A stretch of 64,000 nucleotides of DNA from DASUFE01 sp036274675. GTDB lineage: Bacteria > Pseudomonadota > Gammaproteobacteria > HTCC5015. The stretch covers positions 75,982 to 139,981 of the forward strand of contig DASUFE010000122.1 of NCBI GenBank assembly GCA_036274675.1, written 5' to 3'. Each line of letters opens with the position of its first letter. Positions within the stretch are counted from its first letter, which is position 1. Below the pieces are notes generated by a model. The model did no database searches. It was not told the origin of the DNA and was given only the letters and a program-made list of their open reading frames with translations. Both the position numbers and the translations under genes were made by a program. Below, in pieces: positions 51,150 to 60,800 of the stretch.

Positions 51150-53207
51150 ATGTTATCGAAACTCAAATTTAATTTCCGCGCGCCGGGCACCCTGACGGTA
51201 TTGGGCGGATTGCTGGCGATCCTGCTGGTCGGAATGGTGGTGCTGTTCGGTTACGCCAACTACCTGAGTAAATCCGCAAGCCAATATCTCAGTTATGTCG
51301 CTGAACAGAAATTGCTTTCGCAGAGAATCACCACCAGCGCCCTTGAGGCCGCCGGCGGCAAGGAAGAAGCCTTCGCGGCGCTGGAGCGCTTCCGCGATCG
51401 TTACCAGGCGACGCTGGATCTGGTCAAGAACGGCAACCCATCGACCGGGTTACGCCCCTATGCTGACGGAGACGGCAAGGAGCTGGAAAAGCTGGAAGCC
51501 GTCTGGCTTGAGTACAAGAGCAACGCCGACTCGATCATCGAAAAGCGCCAGACGGTGCGCACAATCGCGGACAATATTCAGAGCGTGTCACGGACGCTGG
51601 TCCCGCTGGAGAAGCTGTCCGAGGACGTGGCGGCGCGCCTTTCCGAAGCCAACACCGACAGCCAGACCCTGTATGTGGCCAGCCGGCAGTCGCTGTTCAT
51701 ACAGCGCACTCAAAACAACCTGAGCCGCATACTGAGCGGCGCCGAAGACGCCTCTACCGCGGCCGACCAGTTCGCCCACGACTTCAATTTCTTCGCTACC
51801 GTGATCGAGGGTCTCATCCACGGCAGCCGTGACCTTGGCATACAGAAGACTTCATCTCCCGCGATCCAGAAGTTGCTGCTGGATGCGCAGAATGTTTACG
51901 ACAAGGCGCAACCAAGCGTGATCAGCATTCTGGACGGTTCCGCGCAGCTGTTCGAAGTAAAGGATGCGGCCGCGACCATCCAGATCATCAGCCCTGAAAT
52001 TCTCGATGCCGGTACGCAATTGGAAGCCGTGGTCAGCAGAATGAACGCCCAGAGCAGCAGCTTCATAAAAGCGGGCGTAATCACATTACTGGCCGCCCTG
52101 GTCGTGCTGGGCCTGTCGTTGCGGCGCCTGGTAAACGACGCGCGCAGCCGCGCCAAGGAATCCGTCGCCGTCAATCAGCGCAACCAGGAAGCGATCCTGC
52201 GGCTGCTGGACGAAATGACCGCGCTCGCCGATGGCGACCTGACCGCGCACGCTACCGTGACGGAAGATATCACGGGCGCTATCGCCGACTCGGTGAATTT
52301 CTCCATCGACGCCTTAAGGTCGCTGGTTGAAGCGATCAACAACACGGTATCGCGGGTATCGCAGTCCTCGCAGCGCACCAGCGGGATCGCCAACCGCCTG
52401 GCAAACTCAAGTACCCAGCAGGCGGTGGAAATCGCGAACACCACCGATGCCATCTCGAAGATGGCCAAGACCATGGAGCAGGTGTCGAAGAACGCGATGA
52501 CCTCGGCGGACGTGGCGCTGAAATCGGTACAGATCGCGCACAAGGGCGCGCAGACGGTGCGCCGCAACATCGAGGGCATGGACGCCATCCGCGACACCAT
52601 TCAGGAAACCTCCAAGCGCATCAAGCGCCTCGGCGAAAGCTCGCAACAGATCGGTGAAATCGTATCGCTCATCACCGATATCGCCGACCGCACAAACATT
52701 CTTGCTCTGAACGCCGCGATTCAGGCGTCGTCCGCGGGCGAAGCGGGCCGCGGTTTCGCCGTGGTTGCGGACGAAGTTCAGCGCCTGGCGGAGCGCGCCG
52801 GTAACGCGACCAAGCAGATCGCCGCGCTGGTTGAAACTATTCAGACGGACACCAACGAAGCCGTAAGCTCGATGGAGCAGACCACGACCGGTGTGGTAAC
52901 GGGCGCCAAGCTGGCGGAGGACGCGGGTAATGCGCTCTCGGAAATTGAAACGGTGTCGAAACAGCTGGCCGACCTGATTCAGGGCATCTCGCGCGAAGCG
53001 CGCGAACAGGCCAGCGCCGCCATCAATATTTCGGAATCCATGAACGTGATCAAGCGCATCACGCTGGAAACCGCGGAGGGCACCAAGGAAACCGCGAAGT
53101 CCATCGGCAACCTCAACGAACTGGCGAACGCCCTCAAGACCTCGGTCGCCGGCTTCAAGCTGCCGGATACAGAGGACATGCGCACCCAGACGGCGGCCAA
53201 TGAATAA
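51150..53207 (+). CDS. pilJ: Type IV pilus chemoreceptor PilJ
   Basis: 685 residues. First membrane helix at about 15-38 (VLGGLLAILLVGMVVLFGYA), periplasmic PilJ-type sensor part, second helix near 308-325 (VITLLAALVVLGLSLRRL), then a signalling domain with the hairpin tip DRTNILALNAAIQASSAGEA and VVADEVQRLAERAGNATKQI. It senses surface contact and pilin and controls ChpA. No pilK methyltransferase follows it, unlike in Pseudomonas. Confidence 0.95.
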   Translation: MLSKLKFNFRAPGTLTVLGGLLAILLVGMVVLFGYANYLSKSASQYLSYVAEQKLLSQRITTSALEAAGGKEEAFAALERFRDRYQATLDLVKNGNPSTGLRPYADGDGKELEKLEAVWLEYKSNADSIIEKRQTVRTIADNIQSVSRTLVPLEKLSEDVAARLSEANTDSQTLYVASRQSLFIQRTQNNLSRILSGAEDASTAADQFAHDFNFFATVIEGLIHGSRDLGIQKTSSPAIQKLLLDAQNVYDKAQPSVISILDGSAQLFEVKDAAATIQIISPEILDAGTQLEAVVSRMNAQSSSFIKAGVITLLAALVVLGLSLRRLVNDARSRAKESVAVNQRNQEAILRLLDEMTALADGDLTAHATVTEDITGAIADSVNFSIDALRSLVEAINNTVSRVSQSSQRTSGIANRLANSSTQQAVEIANTTDAISKMAKTMEQVSKNAMTSADVALKSVQIAHKGAQTVRRNIEGMDAIRDTIQETSKRIKRLGESSQQIGEIVSLITDIADRTNILALNAAIQASSAGEAGRGFAVVADEVQRLAERAGNATKQIAALVETIQTDTNEAVSSMEQTTTGVVTGAKLAEDAGNALSEIETVSKQLADLIQGISREAREQASAAINISESMNVIKRITLETAEGTKETAKSIGNLNELANALKTSVAGFKLPDTEDMRTQTAANE

Positions 53208-53233
53208 CAGTTGACCCGCGCGAGCCCATAATC

Positions 53234-56200
53234 ATGCAACTCGGCAATACCGTACATTTCAATTCCTTCAAGTGGGTCAAGGAAGAACTCCGCCAGTTGC
53301 TGACCGATATCCAGCGCCAGCTGGAAGCCTACATTAATTCCCCCGATGACGTTGCGAAACTGGACGAAATCATTCTGCTGCTGCGGCAGGTGCGCGGCAC
53401 GCTCTCACTGGTCGAGATTTACGGCGCCGCCCTCCTGAGCGAGGAAATGGAGATGGCCGCGCGCGCGCTCAAGGCGGGAGAGGTGTCGAGCAAGGAAAAC
53501 GCTTATGAGGTGCTGCTCAGCGCCGCGATCCGGTTGCCGGACTATCTCGATAGCCTGTCCGCCGGCAAGAAAGACGTACCTCTGATATTGCTGCCGCTGT
53601 TGAACGATCTGCGGGCCTGCCGTAACGCGAGCCTGCTGTCGGAGAACGTGCTGTTCTTCCCCGACGTGACAGTCGCCACCGGCAACTTCGACAAGGAGGC
53701 AAAGAGTGCCGCCGAGCCGAAGGAAGACCCGGCGAAACTGGGAGCCAAGATGCGGCACCAGTACCAGCTCGGCCTGCTGGGCTGGTTCAAGAATGAAAAC
53801 GCCGGCGACGCCTTTTCCAAGATGCACCAGGTGGTGAGAAAATTGCGTGTCGCCTCGTCCAACGACAGCAGCAGCCGCCTGTGGTGGGTCTCGACCGGCA
53901 TCATCGAGGCTTTGCAGAAAGACGGCGTGGAAGGCAGTGTCGCCCTTAAATCGCTGATGGGAAAGGTCGATCGCCAGATCAAGCGTCTTGCCGACATCGG
54001 CGAGGACGAGTTTGCGAAAACCCTGCCCGAGGAGCTGACCAAGAACCTGTTGTATTACGTCGCCCGCGCGAAAGCGGTCAGTGAGACCGTCAAGAAACTG
54101 CAGACCAAGTTCAATCTGCAGCAGTACTTGCCGGACGAGGAGGAGCTGGCGAGCGCGGCGCGGCAGCTGGGTGGCCCCAACCAGGAACTCCTCAACAAAG
54201 TATCCGAGGCTATCCGCGAGGATATCAACCAGGTCAAGGATGCCATCGAGGCTTTTACCCACGGCGGGTTGTCCGATCCCGAGCCGATCAAGAAGTTGCC
54301 GCCGCTGTACTCCAAGATCGCCGATACGCTGGGCATGCTGGGCCTCGGTCGCTGCCGCGAAAACATCATGCATGAAAAATCCCTGCTCGAAGCCAAACTG
54401 AAGAGCAACGGATTGCCCGGTGAAGACAGCCTGATGGCGACCGCGACCGCGTTGCTTGAGGTCGAGAACGATCTGGACGCCTACGTCAACCGCAGACTTG
54501 AAACCGAATCCTCCGAGAGCGTCGCGCCGGCGCCCGAACAGGAGAATGCGGCCGTGGTGGCGAGCCTCGTCAACGAGGCGCTCAAAAATATCGCGCTGGT
54601 CAAGGACGCGTTCCTGTCGTATGTGGAAAATCCCGATACCGGTACCCTGGCCCCGGTACCGGTGGTGTTGAAAGAGCTGGCGGGCGCCATGTTCGTCGCG
54701 CCGTTGGACGAGATCGCGCCGATCATCAACAGTCTCAACGATTATTTCGCGGGCAGCCTGATTCCGTCCGGTTATCAGCCGGACCCGGCGGAGCAGGATA
54801 CCGTCGCCGATATCGTCACCAACATTGAATGTTTCCTGGAAGCGGTTGCCGAGCACCGCATGGATTCCGAATTGTACGTGGCTGCCGGAAGAGAAGCGGT
54901 CAAAAGGCTCGGCGCGCGTCCGGTCGCATCAACGAGGCCGCAACCCGCCAAGAGTTCGCCCAAGGTCAAGGAAGTCGCGCCTGCTCCCAAGCCCGAGGCG
55001 CGCGAGCCGACCACCAGGCAGAAAGCGCGACCCGCGCCGTCCTCCGCCAGGGAGTACAAGGATCTGCAGGTCATCGGCGAGGATACGGACGAGGAAATCC
55101 TGGAAATCTTCCTCGAAGAGGCGCTGGAGGAACTGCAGAAGATTACAACCCTGTTCCCCGTGTGGAAGAGCAATCCCGGGGATTCCGAAGCCATTACCAC
55201 CATACGCCGCTCATTCCATACCCTGAAGGGCAGCGGCCGGCTGATCGGCGCCACCATGATCGGCGAGTTCGCGTGGGCTATCGAGAACATGCTCAACCGC
55301 CTGATCGACGGCACTATTCATGAATCCCCGGAGCTCCTGTCGGTCATCGACGAGTCCATCGGCGTGCTGCCGCAACTGATCGAGCAGATTCGCAGCGGCA
55401 ACGCGCAACCGGTCGAAAATATGTTCGACCTTATGGAGCGCGCTACCCGGATCGCCAGCAAGCAGACGGGCGTGTCCGCGGCCAACGATGCTTCAGGCGC
55501 CGCCGCTAATGCCGCGACCGCGGATGCATCCGAAGAGCTGGTACTCGAATCCGAAGACCCGGACGAACTTACCATAACCCCCGAAGACCTGAAGCTTGGT
55601 GATGCCGACGATTTTCCCAGGATCGACCGCGGGATGATCGTGGAAGAACTGGACGGCGCCGATATTGCGGACGAATTTATCATAGAGGACGATACGCGCC
55701 CGCCCACATCAAATTCGATACGACGGTCTCCCCCCACGGGCAGCCAGCTGAGATCACGCGACCTGACCGGGGAATATCTGACGTTGACCGCCGATCCGGC
55801 GCTGCTGGATATTTTTTCCGATGAGGCGGACGCCCATCTGACCGAAATCAGCCGCATTATAGAAAAGGCCCGCGCGGGCAAGATGTCCTCGAAGAACACC
55901 GAAGGACTGATCCGCGCCCTGCATACGCTGCATGGCAGCGCGCGTACCGCCAAGTTCCGGCTGATCGCGGAGAAGGCGGGTTGGCTGGAACAGCATGCGA
56001 ACAATCTGGCCGAGCTCGGAAAATCCTGGCAGCCGCAGGAACTGGATACCCTGAACAATGCGGTAACTTATATCCGAAACTGCATAGCCCATCTCAAGGA
56101 GCACACAACCGAGCTGGACGACGATGTCGGGCTGGACGACCGCATCAGGGCCTGCCTCCAACGCAGCGAGGAGGAAATGAAGTCCGCGCGCGAGGCTCGC

Positions 56201-58657
56201 CTCGACAAGACCGGTTATGCCCAGAAAACCGATCTCGATCCAGAACTGATCGGAATCTTCCTGGAGGAAGCGCCTGATATCATCGAATCCATCGAGCGTG
56301 AGCTGCAGGACTGGAGAAAGGGCGGGTTGAGGCCGGACAAGTTCAACGAAATCCTGCGCCAGCTGCACACTCTGAAAGGCTCCGCGCGCATGGCGAGCCT
56401 GGGGGATATCGGCGATCTGAGCCACACGCTGGAATCGCTGTTCATCAGCATCGCCACCGACAAGCTGGCCGCGACGCCCGCATTGGCGGACGTGCTGTCC
56501 GGCGCGGTAGACCGCCTGGTCGGCATGCTGGATGTGCTCGCGCAGGGCCGCGTAGCCGCGGTGGAGCCTGAGTACCTGCAGAAGCTGGAGGCCATCCGCC
56601 TGGGAAAGCTCGACCCGGCCGCGGCGGAAGCCGCGGAAACTGAGCCGCAGCAGACCGGCGGCGTGCAGAGGACCGGCGGCGTTCAAAGGACGGGCGGGTT
56701 GCAGAGGACCGGGGAAATCCAGAAGACCGGCTCGCAGCTGGCGAGCAAAAAACTGAAAACCATCAAACCCGCGAGGTCGTTGAGCGCGCCCGCTCCCGTC
56801 GAGCAGATGCCGGGCGGCATGCAGCAGCAGGACCAGATCCGCGTACGCTCCGATAAGCTGGATATGATGGTCAACTATGCCGGCGAGGTGAACATCTATC
56901 ACTCGCGTATCGGTCAGTACATTAACAACCTGACTTTCAACCTGAATGAACTCGAACAGACCGTGAATCGTCTGCGCCGCCAGATGCGCGACATGGAAGC
57001 CGAGACGGACGCGCAGATCGCCTCCCGCCACGAGCGCGAGGCCATCAACCCCAGCGAAGATTTCGATCCGCTGGAAATGGACCGTTACTCACACATGCAG
57101 CAGCTGTCGCGTGCGATGGCGGAAAGCGCCAACGACCTGGACAACATCAAGGACATGCTGGGCGACCTGGTGCGCAGCTCCGAATTCGCGTTGCAGCAGC
57201 AGGCGCGCGTCAGCACGGAACTGCAGGAAGAGCTGCTGCAGACGCGCATGGTGCGGTTCCAGGGCATAACATCCCGCCTGCGTCGCATCATCCGCCAGAC
57301 CGCGGGCCAGCTGGGCAAGAAGGTGGAGCTGGAAATCAGCGGCGAGGACAACGAAATCGACCGTAGCGTGCAGGAACGCATGATCGCGCCGCTCGAGCAC
57401 ATGCTGCGTAACGCCGTATTCCACGGTATCGAGAAACCGGAAGCGCGTGCGGCGGCGGGTAAACCCGACACCGGCATGATCCGAATCGATATCGGCCGCG
57501 ACGGCTCTTATATCGTGTTGAATGTCTCCGACGACGGCCAGGGCATGGACGTCGAGCGCATCCGCAAGAAGGCCATCCAGCTCGGCCTGATGACGGAGAG
57601 CGACCAGAGGACCGACCAGGATATCTTCCAGTTCATCATGCACGAGGGTTTCAGCACCGCCGACGACGTTTCGCAAATCGCCGGCCGTGGTGTGGGCATG
57701 GACGTGGTCGATACCGAAATCAAGCAGCTCGGCGGCAGCCTGAGCATCCATTCCGAATGGGGGCGTGGCACTTCCTTCAACATCCGCCTGCCGCTGACAC
57801 TTGCCATTAACCAGGCGCTGTTGATACAGCTGGAAGAAGACATTTACGCGATTCCCCTCACCGCCATCGAGGGCGTGGCGGTATTGAATTCGACGGAAAT
57901 CCGCGAGAACCTGTCCGGCAAGCGCAAGTATTATGAATACGCGGGTGAGACCTATGATATGCATTACCTGGGTCTGCTGCTCGGCACCGGCATTTCCCCC
58001 AATGTCAGCAATGAGGGGCGCTATCCGTTGCTGATGTTGCGTGGCGCGGGGCGCCGCCTCGGCGTGCATGTGGACGCCATGCTCGGCCGTCGCGAAATCG
58101 TAGTGAAACCGGTCGGGCCCCAGATCACCACCATCCCCGGCATTTCCGGGGCTACCATCCTGGCTGACGGGCGTGTCGCCCTGATCATCGACGTGGCCGG
58201 TCTGCTGCGCAAGGAAGCGAGCGACCTGACCACTTCGGCGACCGTGCTGAAGTCGACCACGTTCATGAAGCCCGTGCAGGTCGACCCCGTGGTCATGGTT
58301 GTCGACGACTCGATCACCATCCGCAAGGTCACGGCGCGCATACTCGGTCGTCACAATCTCAAGGTGATCACCGCGAAAGACGGGCTCGACGCCATACAGC
58401 AGCTGCAGGAGGTTACGCCGGACCTGTTCCTGATGGATATCGAAATGCCGCGCATGGACGGCTTCGAGCTGGCGGGCCACGTCAAATCCGATTCCCGGCT
58501 TCAGGATATTCCGATCATCATGATCACCTCGCGGACCGGCGACAAGCACCGCGAGCGGGCACGCCAGATCGGCGTCGATCGTTATCTCGGCAAGCCCTTC
58601 CAGGAAGCCGAGCTGATGAACGAAATCAACCAACTGCTCGACAGGCAGAGCGCCTGA
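53234..58657 (+). CDS. chpA: Hybrid chemosensory kinase ChpA (PilL)
   Basis: 1807 residues. A FimL/Hpt-like helical N-terminal region (to about 600) is followed by three canonical Hpt domains with His662 (FHTLKGSGRLIGA), His897 (LHTLHGSARTAK) and His1045 (LHTLKGSARMAS). Next come the dimerisation region and CheA ATPase (EHMLRNAVFHGIE, DDGQGMD, GRGVGMDVVDTE), a CheW-like domain and a C-terminal receiver (MVVDDSITIRKVTARILG, LFLMDIEMPRMDGFEL). It is shorter than the Pseudomonas ChpA, with fewer phosphotransfer sites. A Thr/Gly/Gln tandem repeat lies before the kinase core. Confidence 0.95.
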   Translation: MQLGNTVHFNSFKWVKEELRQLLTDIQRQLEAYINSPDDVAKLDEIILLLRQVRGTLSLVEIYGAALLSEEMEMAARALKAGEVSSKENAYEVLLSAAIRLPDYLDSLSAGKKDVPLILLPLLNDLRACRNASLLSENVLFFPDVTVATGNFDKEAKSAAEPKEDPAKLGAKMRHQYQLGLLGWFKNENAGDAFSKMHQVVRKLRVASSNDSSSRLWWVSTGIIEALQKDGVEGSVALKSLMGKVDRQIKRLADIGEDEFAKTLPEELTKNLLYYVARAKAVSETVKKLQTKFNLQQYLPDEEELASAARQLGGPNQELLNKVSEAIREDINQVKDAIEAFTHGGLSDPEPIKKLPPLYSKIADTLGMLGLGRCRENIMHEKSLLEAKLKSNGLPGEDSLMATATALLEVENDLDAYVNRRLETESSESVAPAPEQENAAVVASLVNEALKNIALVKDAFLSYVENPDTGTLAPVPVVLKELAGAMFVAPLDEIAPIINSLNDYFAGSLIPSGYQPDPAEQDTVADIVTNIECFLEAVAEHRMDSELYVAAGREAVKRLGARPVASTRPQPAKSSPKVKEVAPAPKPEAREPTTRQKARPAPSSAREYKDLQVIGEDTDEEILEIFLEEALEELQKITTLFPVWKSNPGDSEAITTIRRSFHTLKGSGRLIGATMIGEFAWAIENMLNRLIDGTIHESPELLSVIDESIGVLPQLIEQIRSGNAQPVENMFDLMERATRIASKQTGVSAANDASGAAANAATADASEELVLESEDPDELTITPEDLKLGDADDFPRIDRGMIVEELDGADIADEFIIEDDTRPPTSNSIRRSPPTGSQLRSRDLTGEYLTLTADPALLDIFSDEADAHLTEISRIIEKARAGKMSSKNTEGLIRALHTLHGSARTAKFRLIAEKAGWLEQHANNLAELGKSWQPQELDTLNNAVTYIRNCIAHLKEHTTELDDDVGLDDRIRACLQRSEEEMKSAREARLDKTGYAQKTDLDPELIGIFLEEAPDIIESIERELQDWRKGGLRPDKFNEILRQLHTLKGSARMASLGDIGDLSHTLESLFISIATDKLAATPALADVLSGAVDRLVGMLDVLAQGRVAAVEPEYLQKLEAIRLGKLDPAAAEAAETEPQQTGGVQRTGGVQRTGGLQRTGEIQKTGSQLASKKLKTIKPARSLSAPAPVEQMPGGMQQQDQIRVRSDKLDMMVNYAGEVNIYHSRIGQYINNLTFNLNELEQTVNRLRRQMRDMEAETDAQIASRHEREAINPSEDFDPLEMDRYSHMQQLSRAMAESANDLDNIKDMLGDLVRSSEFALQQQARVSTELQEELLQTRMVRFQGITSRLRRIIRQTAGQLGKKVELEISGEDNEIDRSVQERMIAPLEHMLRNAVFHGIEKPEARAAAGKPDTGMIRIDIGRDGSYIVLNVSDDGQGMDVERIRKKAIQLGLMTESDQRTDQDIFQFIMHEGFSTADDVSQIAGRGVGMDVVDTEIKQLGGSLSIHSEWGRGTSFNIRLPLTLAINQALLIQLEEDIYAIPLTAIEGVAVLNSTEIRENLSGKRKYYEYAGETYDMHYLGLLLGTGISPNVSNEGRYPLLMLRGAGRRLGVHVDAMLGRREIVVKPVGPQITTIPGISGATILADGRVALIIDVAGLLRKEASDLTTSATVLKSTTFMKPVQVDPVVMVVDDSITIRKVTARILGRHNLKVITAKDGLDAIQQLQEVTPDLFLMDIEMPRMDGFELAGHVKSDSRLQDIPIIMITSRTGDKHRERARQIGVDRYLGKPFQEAELMNEINQLLDRQSA
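56651..56737 (+). repeat. In-frame 18-bp tandem repeat inside chpA
   Basis: Encodes about five copies of a six-residue unit (QRTGGV and variants QRTGGL, QRTGEI, QKTGSQ). It forms a flexible linker between the third Hpt domain and the dimerisation region. Confidence 0.85.
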
Positions 58658-59112
58658 TGGACGAGAACGGCGCGATCGAATGCGTGCTGATGCCCCAGTT
58701 CGGGGTGAATTTGCTGCTGCCCCGCGCCAGCGTGGTCGATCTGCTGGATGCGGAGGACATGCATATCGTGGTAGACCTTCAAGGGGGCATCATCGGCAAG
58801 ATTCAGTGGCAGGGCTGGACGGTGCCGCTGATCTCCTTCGAGGCCGCGAGCAACGACTCCATACCTAAATTCAATCTGCAGACCAAAGCCGTCGTCATCC
58901 ATTCGCTGGCCGACGATGAAATGCATCCCTACATCGCGCTGACGGTGCAGGGCGACCCGGAGGTGATGTCGCTTACCGATGGCGACATCAAATCGACGGG
59001 CAAGGAAAAGGGCAACGATTTCATCCAGAGCAAGGTGCTCGTGCACGCCAAGATCGAAGCCGTTATCCCTGACATCTCAACCCTCGTCTCCTACACCAGC
59101 CAGTACTTCTAA
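58657..59112 (+). CDS. chpC: CheW-like protein ChpC
   Basis: 151 residues, CheW-like: CVLMPQFGVNLLLPRASVVD, GKIQWQGWTVPLISFEAAS, KAVVIHSLADDEMHPYIALT. It starts on the last base of the chpA stop (TGATG), so the two are translationally coupled. In Pseudomonas ChpC is an additional adaptor for the same kinase. The methylesterase gene chpB that usually lies between is absent. Confidence 0.85.
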   Translation: MDENGAIECVLMPQFGVNLLLPRASVVDLLDAEDMHIVVDLQGGIIGKIQWQGWTVPLISFEAASNDSIPKFNLQTKAVVIHSLADDEMHPYIALTVQGDPEVMSLTDGDIKSTGKEKGNDFIQSKVLVHAKIEAVIPDISTLVSYTSQYF

Positions 59113-59120
59113 TTTTTTTA

Positions 59121-59846
59121 CTCTCGCCAAGCCGCAAAGACGCCAAGAAAGAAATATCTCTCACGGAGGCACGGAGAACGCGGAGGGTTATTGTATGTTC
59201 GGTGCTCCGAAATCTTCGGCAGTCATATAGTATTCACCTTCCGCCACCCATTCGCCGCGCTTCATGAAGCCCTGTGGTTTCTCACCGCGAAAATGCATAC
59301 CGAGTTTCCTGATTACTGCGGCGCTGGCCTTGTTCCATAAGGCGTGCGAAGACTCAATTCGCCGAACGCCAAGTTGCGTGAAGCCAAAATTGAGCATCTC
59401 ACGTGCCGCTTCGGTGGCATAACCTTTGTTCCAATGCAGAGGGTGTATCCAGTAGCCGAGATACCAGATACTCTCTTCCGGTTTCAGGGGACGAAGCACG
59501 ATTCTGCCTATAAAATCCGCGGCATCCTTGGACCGGATTGAGAATGTGTACTGCACGCCTTTGCGCCAGAGATCGAGAGTTTTTTCCGTCCAGTTGGAGA
59601 TTTCCTCCCGTGCGGCGGGCGGATCCCACAACATTCCATCGTTGAAGCCAGGATAACGTGTAGCAGTCCAGATATGTTCAAGATCCTCATCCGACACGGA
59701 GGAAAGCACGCAACGATCCGTGATTAACTGAGTATTCAAAGGAATAGTCATGCCTAATACCTATAATGCTTTATTTTCTCTGTGTTCTCCGTGACTCCGT
59801 GAGAAACGTCTTGAACTTTCTTGGCGTCTTTGCGGCTTGGCGAGAG
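59121..59846. mobile_element. Long inverted repeat enclosing one acetyltransferase gene
   Basis: The outer arms 59121-59151 and 59816-59846 are exact 31-base reverse complements (left begins CTCTCGCCAAGCCGCAAAGA). The inner arms 59160-59185 and 59778-59803 are reverse complements with 3 mismatches in 26 bases and consist of CTCCGTG-type units. The 726-base segment holds only the acetyltransferase gene. No transposase or clear target duplication is visible, so a mobile cassette is inference. It could also be two intergenic repeats that happen to flank a gene. Confidence 0.6.
59188..59751 (-). CDS. GNAT-family N-acetyltransferase (RimJ/RimL type)
   Basis: 187 residues. Acetyltransf_3 pattern: TDRCVLSSVSDEDLEHIW, FIGRIVLRPLKPEESIWYLG, the acetyl-CoA loop region HWNKGYATEAAREMLNFGF, and NKASAAVIRKLGMHF. 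Members acetylate ribosomal proteins or small amines. The substrate is unknown. It is the only gene enclosed by the long inverted repeat and is oriented against the pil-chp operon. Confidence 0.88.
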   Translation of the reverse strand: MTIPLNTQLITDRCVLSSVSDEDLEHIWTATRYPGFNDGMLWDPPAAREEISNWTEKTLDLWRKGVQYTFSIRSKDAADFIGRIVLRPLKPEESIWYLGYWIHPLHWNKGYATEAAREMLNFGFTQLGVRRIESSHALWNKASAAVIRKLGMHFRGEKPQGFMKRGEWVAEGEYYMTAEDFGAPNIQ

Positions 59847-59851
59847 AAGAT

Positions 59852-60415
59852 TTACAAATGCAGTTTTTCCAGTTCCTCAGGCGACATGCCGGGCACGGTG
59901 GGATGCCAGGGCGGCGGGAGCGGGGTCTGCATCGAGAGATAGGTCATTACGGAGGCGCCGGGGTCGAGGATCTGGTTGGCGCCGTAGTAAATAATATCGC
60001 TGACTCTCCAGCCGTCCCGGGTTTTGACCATGGCGCAGATCGCCTTGTACTCGGCCCCGTTCTGCATGAAATCGACCAGCACATCGTTGGACTCTTCCGG
60101 CTTGAAGAGCTTCAGGTCGGTGATATCCGGTTCCTTGGTCTGGGCGACGGGGTCGAAGTAGAGCAGGCCGCACGATTTGCCGTCGGCGCCGATACAGTTG
60201 AAATCGTTGAGCAGCAGCTCGGTCAGACGGCCGTCGAAATACCGCGACAGTGCGGCGCGATCTCTCGGGATGCCCTTCGTGGCGGAATCGCTATAAAGGG
60301 CTTGCACCACGTATTCGGGCGAATCGGGCGGGAATTTCTGTTCGCAGGCCGTGAGCAAAAACACAAGGCTTAACGCGACAATCGGATTGTGGCGGTTTTT
60401 TTTAATTGAATTCAT
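59852..60415 (-). CDS. Hypothetical lipoprotein
   Basis: 187 residues. Signal with lipobox LLTAC (Cys24), then SPEYVVQALYSDSATKGIP, a middle part with YKAICAMVKTRDGWRVSDII and a Pro-rich end (TPLPPPWHPTVPG). The arrangement recalls DUF3828-like proteins, with an NTF2-like fold, but I am not sure. It precedes no partner of known function. The NTF2-like gene lies just upstream on the same strand. Confidence 0.7.
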   Translation of the reverse strand: MNSIKKNRHNPIVALSLVFLLTACEQKFPPDSPEYVVQALYSDSATKGIPRDRAALSRYFDGRLTELLLNDFNCIGADGKSCGLLYFDPVAQTKEPDITDLKLFKPEESNDVLVDFMQNGAEYKAICAMVKTRDGWRVSDIIYYGANQILDPGASVMTYLSMQTPLPPPWHPTVPGMSPEELEKLHL

Positions 60416-60438
60416 GGCTGCATACCTTTTTGATTCAT

Positions 60439-60795
60439 TTATAGAGCGTAGTTGGCATGGGAGCGTATGACCTTTCCCGTTTCATTGAAATGGAAAACTT
60501 CGGCGGCAAGCCCGCGCGGGCTCTTGTAGTAAAGAACCAGGCTGTCGATTCCGGGCAGGGTGTTAATCAATTCGAAATGCAGGTCCGGTATAAGTTGCAG
60601 GCCCTTGGTCCAGTAGGCGCGGACCTTGTCCTTCCCGCGCAGCGTTCCCGACGGCTCACCCGCGATTTTGATAATCAGCGGCGACGACATTGTAAAGTCA
60701 TCGGTATAGTGCGCCAGAATCCGGTCCAGGTCATGGCTGTTCCAGGAATCGATCCAGTCGGCGGCGAAACGTTTTGCAAAGGATGAGTCGATCAT
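60439..60795 (-). CDS. NTF2-like (SnoaL-type) small protein
   Basis: 118 residues, a cone-shaped NTF2-like fold: FAADWIDSWNSHDLDRILAH, YTDDFTMSSPLI, GTLRGKDKVRAYWTKGLQ, VLYYKSPRGLAAEVFHFNE. Families of this kind include isomerases and proteins of unknown role. It starts 5 bases after the rsmE stop, so it is probably in the bioA-rsmE operon. Confidence 0.82.
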   Translation of the reverse strand: MIDSSFAKRFAADWIDSWNSHDLDRILAHYTDDFTMSSPLIIKIAGEPSGTLRGKDKVRAYWTKGLQLIPDLHFELINTLPGIDSLVLYYKSPRGLAAEVFHFNETGKVIRSHANYAL

Positions 60796-60800
60796 GGCCG

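Noticed and set aside
57089..58633. 514-codon frame on the minus strand opposite chpA
   Set aside because: The opposite strand carries an unmistakable CheA kinase and receiver. The antisense frame has only low-complexity His/Asp/Arg-rich sequence. 53405-54856 was rejected for the same reason.
59108..59860. Target-site duplication around the acetyltransferase cassette
   Set aside because: Flanks (TTTTTTTA on the left, AAGATTTA on the right) do not form a convincing direct repeat.
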